NCBI GenBank assembly: GCA_003117195.1
Contig: BDSI01000010.1
Span: 62,001 to 126,000, forward strand
Direction: 5' to 3'
Length of the DNA: 64,000 bases
Origin: Eudorina sp. 2006-703-Eu-15
Taxonomy: Eukaryota > Chlorophyta > Chlorophyceae > Chlamydomonadales > Volvocaceae
Shown here: positions 62,524 through 64,000 of the stretch, piece by piece
Position numbering within the stretch: position 1 is the first letter of the stretch
Layout of the letters: every line of letters begins with the position of its first letter
The notes under the pieces: model-generated
Told to the model about the DNA's origin: nothing
Databases searched by the model: none
What the model saw: only the letters and a program-made list of their open reading frames with translations
Made by a program: the position numbers and the translations under genes

Positions 62524-62957
62524 TAGATATCTAGCTAGCTAGCCGCCAGATAGATTGTCAGCGCGCAGGTGCGCTGCTGCGTGACCCAGCCCTACCCCGC
62601 GGTGTCTCGATGATGACACACGGTAGCTCTCGCGCGGTCGCCCTTTCGCACTCCTTATCTAGGGCTAAAAAGCTCCGAAACCCTGCTGGTGGGCGTAAGT
62701 AAGGTGTCCGGGCAGGTGAACGCGGCAGACGGCAGCTAGGTGCACCTACATGCGTACGGCGCTTGCCTGCAAGGTGCAAGGTGTATGCCTGCGCGGCCTG
62801 GTCGTGCAGGCATATCATCAAGCAATCGCGCGCGCGTCGAACGTACGCTCATACGTGTCTTCTATTCTACCTTACGCGTTGTTGTTTTGCGACTGGCTAG
62901 ATGGTTGGCTAGCTAGACGGACGGCATGTACGAAGGTCGTTTCACTGCCGGCAGCTG

Positions 62958-62962
62958 TGTAA
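62958..62962 (+). terminator. Candidate TGTAA poly(A) signal of protease gene 4
   Basis: This is the first TGTAA I noticed after the stop at 62521-62523, about 435 bases downstream. Another TGTAA lies inside the last intron near 62413 and is ignored. Confidence 0.35.
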
Positions 62963-63333
62963 GCTGTATGAGTGTGTATGAGCTGCATGCCATGGCACGC
63001 AGCGGTTCGAGGGACGGCATAACACGGCGCGTCCAAAGGCTTCTCGTATCGATCATTTGTAGGGACTTTGTCTGCAACCCAGCGTTACAGACGGGGGGAA
63101 TGCTGTACTTGCGTGCGCGTGTGTGCAGGGGCGGCGGCGGGCTGCTGGCTGGCCAATCGGCCCATGTGCGGGCTGACCATCACACAACTTGGACGATCGA
63201 TCGATCGAGCAACGATTACGACCGGCAGGCCGGTGCTCGCGGACCAGCAGTAACAATCGGGATTCACGTATGTATCAGCATCGGAACCGCGCGCCTCACT
63301 GTCAAGATCGCTCGATCGATAGATGACGTTGGT

Positions 63334-63365
63334 ATGAATGAATGAATGAACGTTACAGCGGGCCC
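63334..63365 (+). repeat. (GAAT)n repeat family, direct copy
   Basis: ATGAATGAATGAATGAACGTTACAGCGGGCCC matches the family core. A much diverged relative (GAATGAATGTGAATAAATATG, then CGTTGCAGAGGACCCC) lies at about 63661-63709. Confidence 0.6.
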
Positions 63366-64000
63366 AGTCGGTATGTAGCGGGGTGCGTGCACGTTCGTGT
63401 GCTGCTTGCTGTCCGTAGTTAAGTGGACAGCAGGAACGTAGCGCCATACGTAGGTGTATGAAGGCGCGGCGGATGGAGCTGCTCAAGCAACCGAGCGGGT
63501 ATATCGGTCGCGGTCGCGGGCGTCTGCACGGTACGCACTCGCACAGCAGCAGGCCGGGTTTGCGGCATCAGGTCTTTCTGAACGGACCGACCAGCCACGC
63601 ACGTACGCGGCGATACATAGAGATGACATAGTTATACATATGTAGAGATTTCGATCTAAGGAATGAATGTGAATAAATATGAATGAAACAAATTCGTTGC
63701 AGAGGACCCCGCGCGCGGCGCGCAGGCGGCCGGGTGACAGTATGTACTGCGGAACGAGTCACGGTCGGCGGGTTGACTGCTGTGCCCTCGGGGAGGAAGT
63801 GGCTGGTGGAAATGCATCGGGAATGAAGACGAACTCACGCGGGGGTATGTAGGTGCGCCGGACGGTGGTTTCGGAGAGTAGGTGTGGCTCATAGGTCGTT
63901 GCGGCCGCTCCGTCGCTCGCTCGCAAGTCCGCTAGATAGATAGACCGCGTGCGTGCCTGCAAGCGCGCCTCGTCATGCACATATCTTCCCATATGACCCG

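Larger units (their letters stand above)
62524..64000. other. Gene-free right end
   Basis: 3' flank of protease gene 4, with TGTAA at 62958, AGCTAGCTAG and GATCGATC runs and two (GAAT)n-family copies. No coding sequence is recognised before the window ends. Confidence 0.45.

Noticed and set aside
1..64000. CRISPR arrays, bacterial operons, rRNA genes or viral genes
   Set aside because: None of the required repeats, ribosome-binding layout, rRNA sequence or viral proteins is visible; the spliced, intron-rich genes are eukaryotic.

Overview
This is nuclear DNA from a volvocine green alga, probably a colonial or multicellular Volvox-lineage species. The evidence is G+C-rich coding sequence split by many short GT/AG introns, TGTAA poly(A)-type signals after stop codons, long (CA)n and (GAAT)n microsatellites, and four genes for secreted QExxH metalloproteinases with Ser-Pro-Pro-rich tails, a family known from the Volvox extracellular matrix. 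I read the window by eye, with no database search. Every exon model rests on splice sites, reading phase and comparison between copies inside the window.

Layout. 1-3042: repeats and microsatellites, no gene recognised. 3043-11926 (+): a large chromatin-type gene. Ten exons splice in phase into about 1577 residues holding a Cys-only (ADD-like) PHD finger, two AT-hook-like motifs and long acidic and Ala-rich tracts. 11927-13875: non-coding, apart from a possible terminal exon of an unknown gene. 13876-29917: an almost perfect head-to-tail duplication of about 8.02 kb. Each unit carries one multi-exon gene whose spliced product looks like an ATP-grasp ligase, plus about 2.6 kb of gene-free DNA. 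29918-31435: gene-free. 31436-37130 (-), 42217-46145 (+), 51310-54686 (+) and 58780-62523 (+): four paralogous metalloproteinase genes of the peptidase M11/VMP type. The intervals between them are gene-poor, AT-richer in places, and contain repeats, SINE-like pieces and a candidate inverted-repeat element.

The four metalloproteinases share one plan: a 16-17 residue signal-peptide exon ending in phase 1, a prodomain exon ending at a conserved GTGAGT donor, a catalytic region with QExxHxxGxxH, a conserved 'DNxYP...VYGGxWxGTD...LCR' module, a (S)PPPP shaft, and (in three) a tiny last exon encoding a basic/Leu tail. They form a local matrix-protease cluster in which one copy is inverted and one has exactly lost the intron that interrupts the metal-binding motif. 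The points most worth a second look are the split ADD-like zinc module, the ATP-grasp tandem duplication whose junction cuts off the second copy's upstream DNA, the intron loss in the protease motif, and three compensating -1 shifts in the proline tract of the last protease gene.
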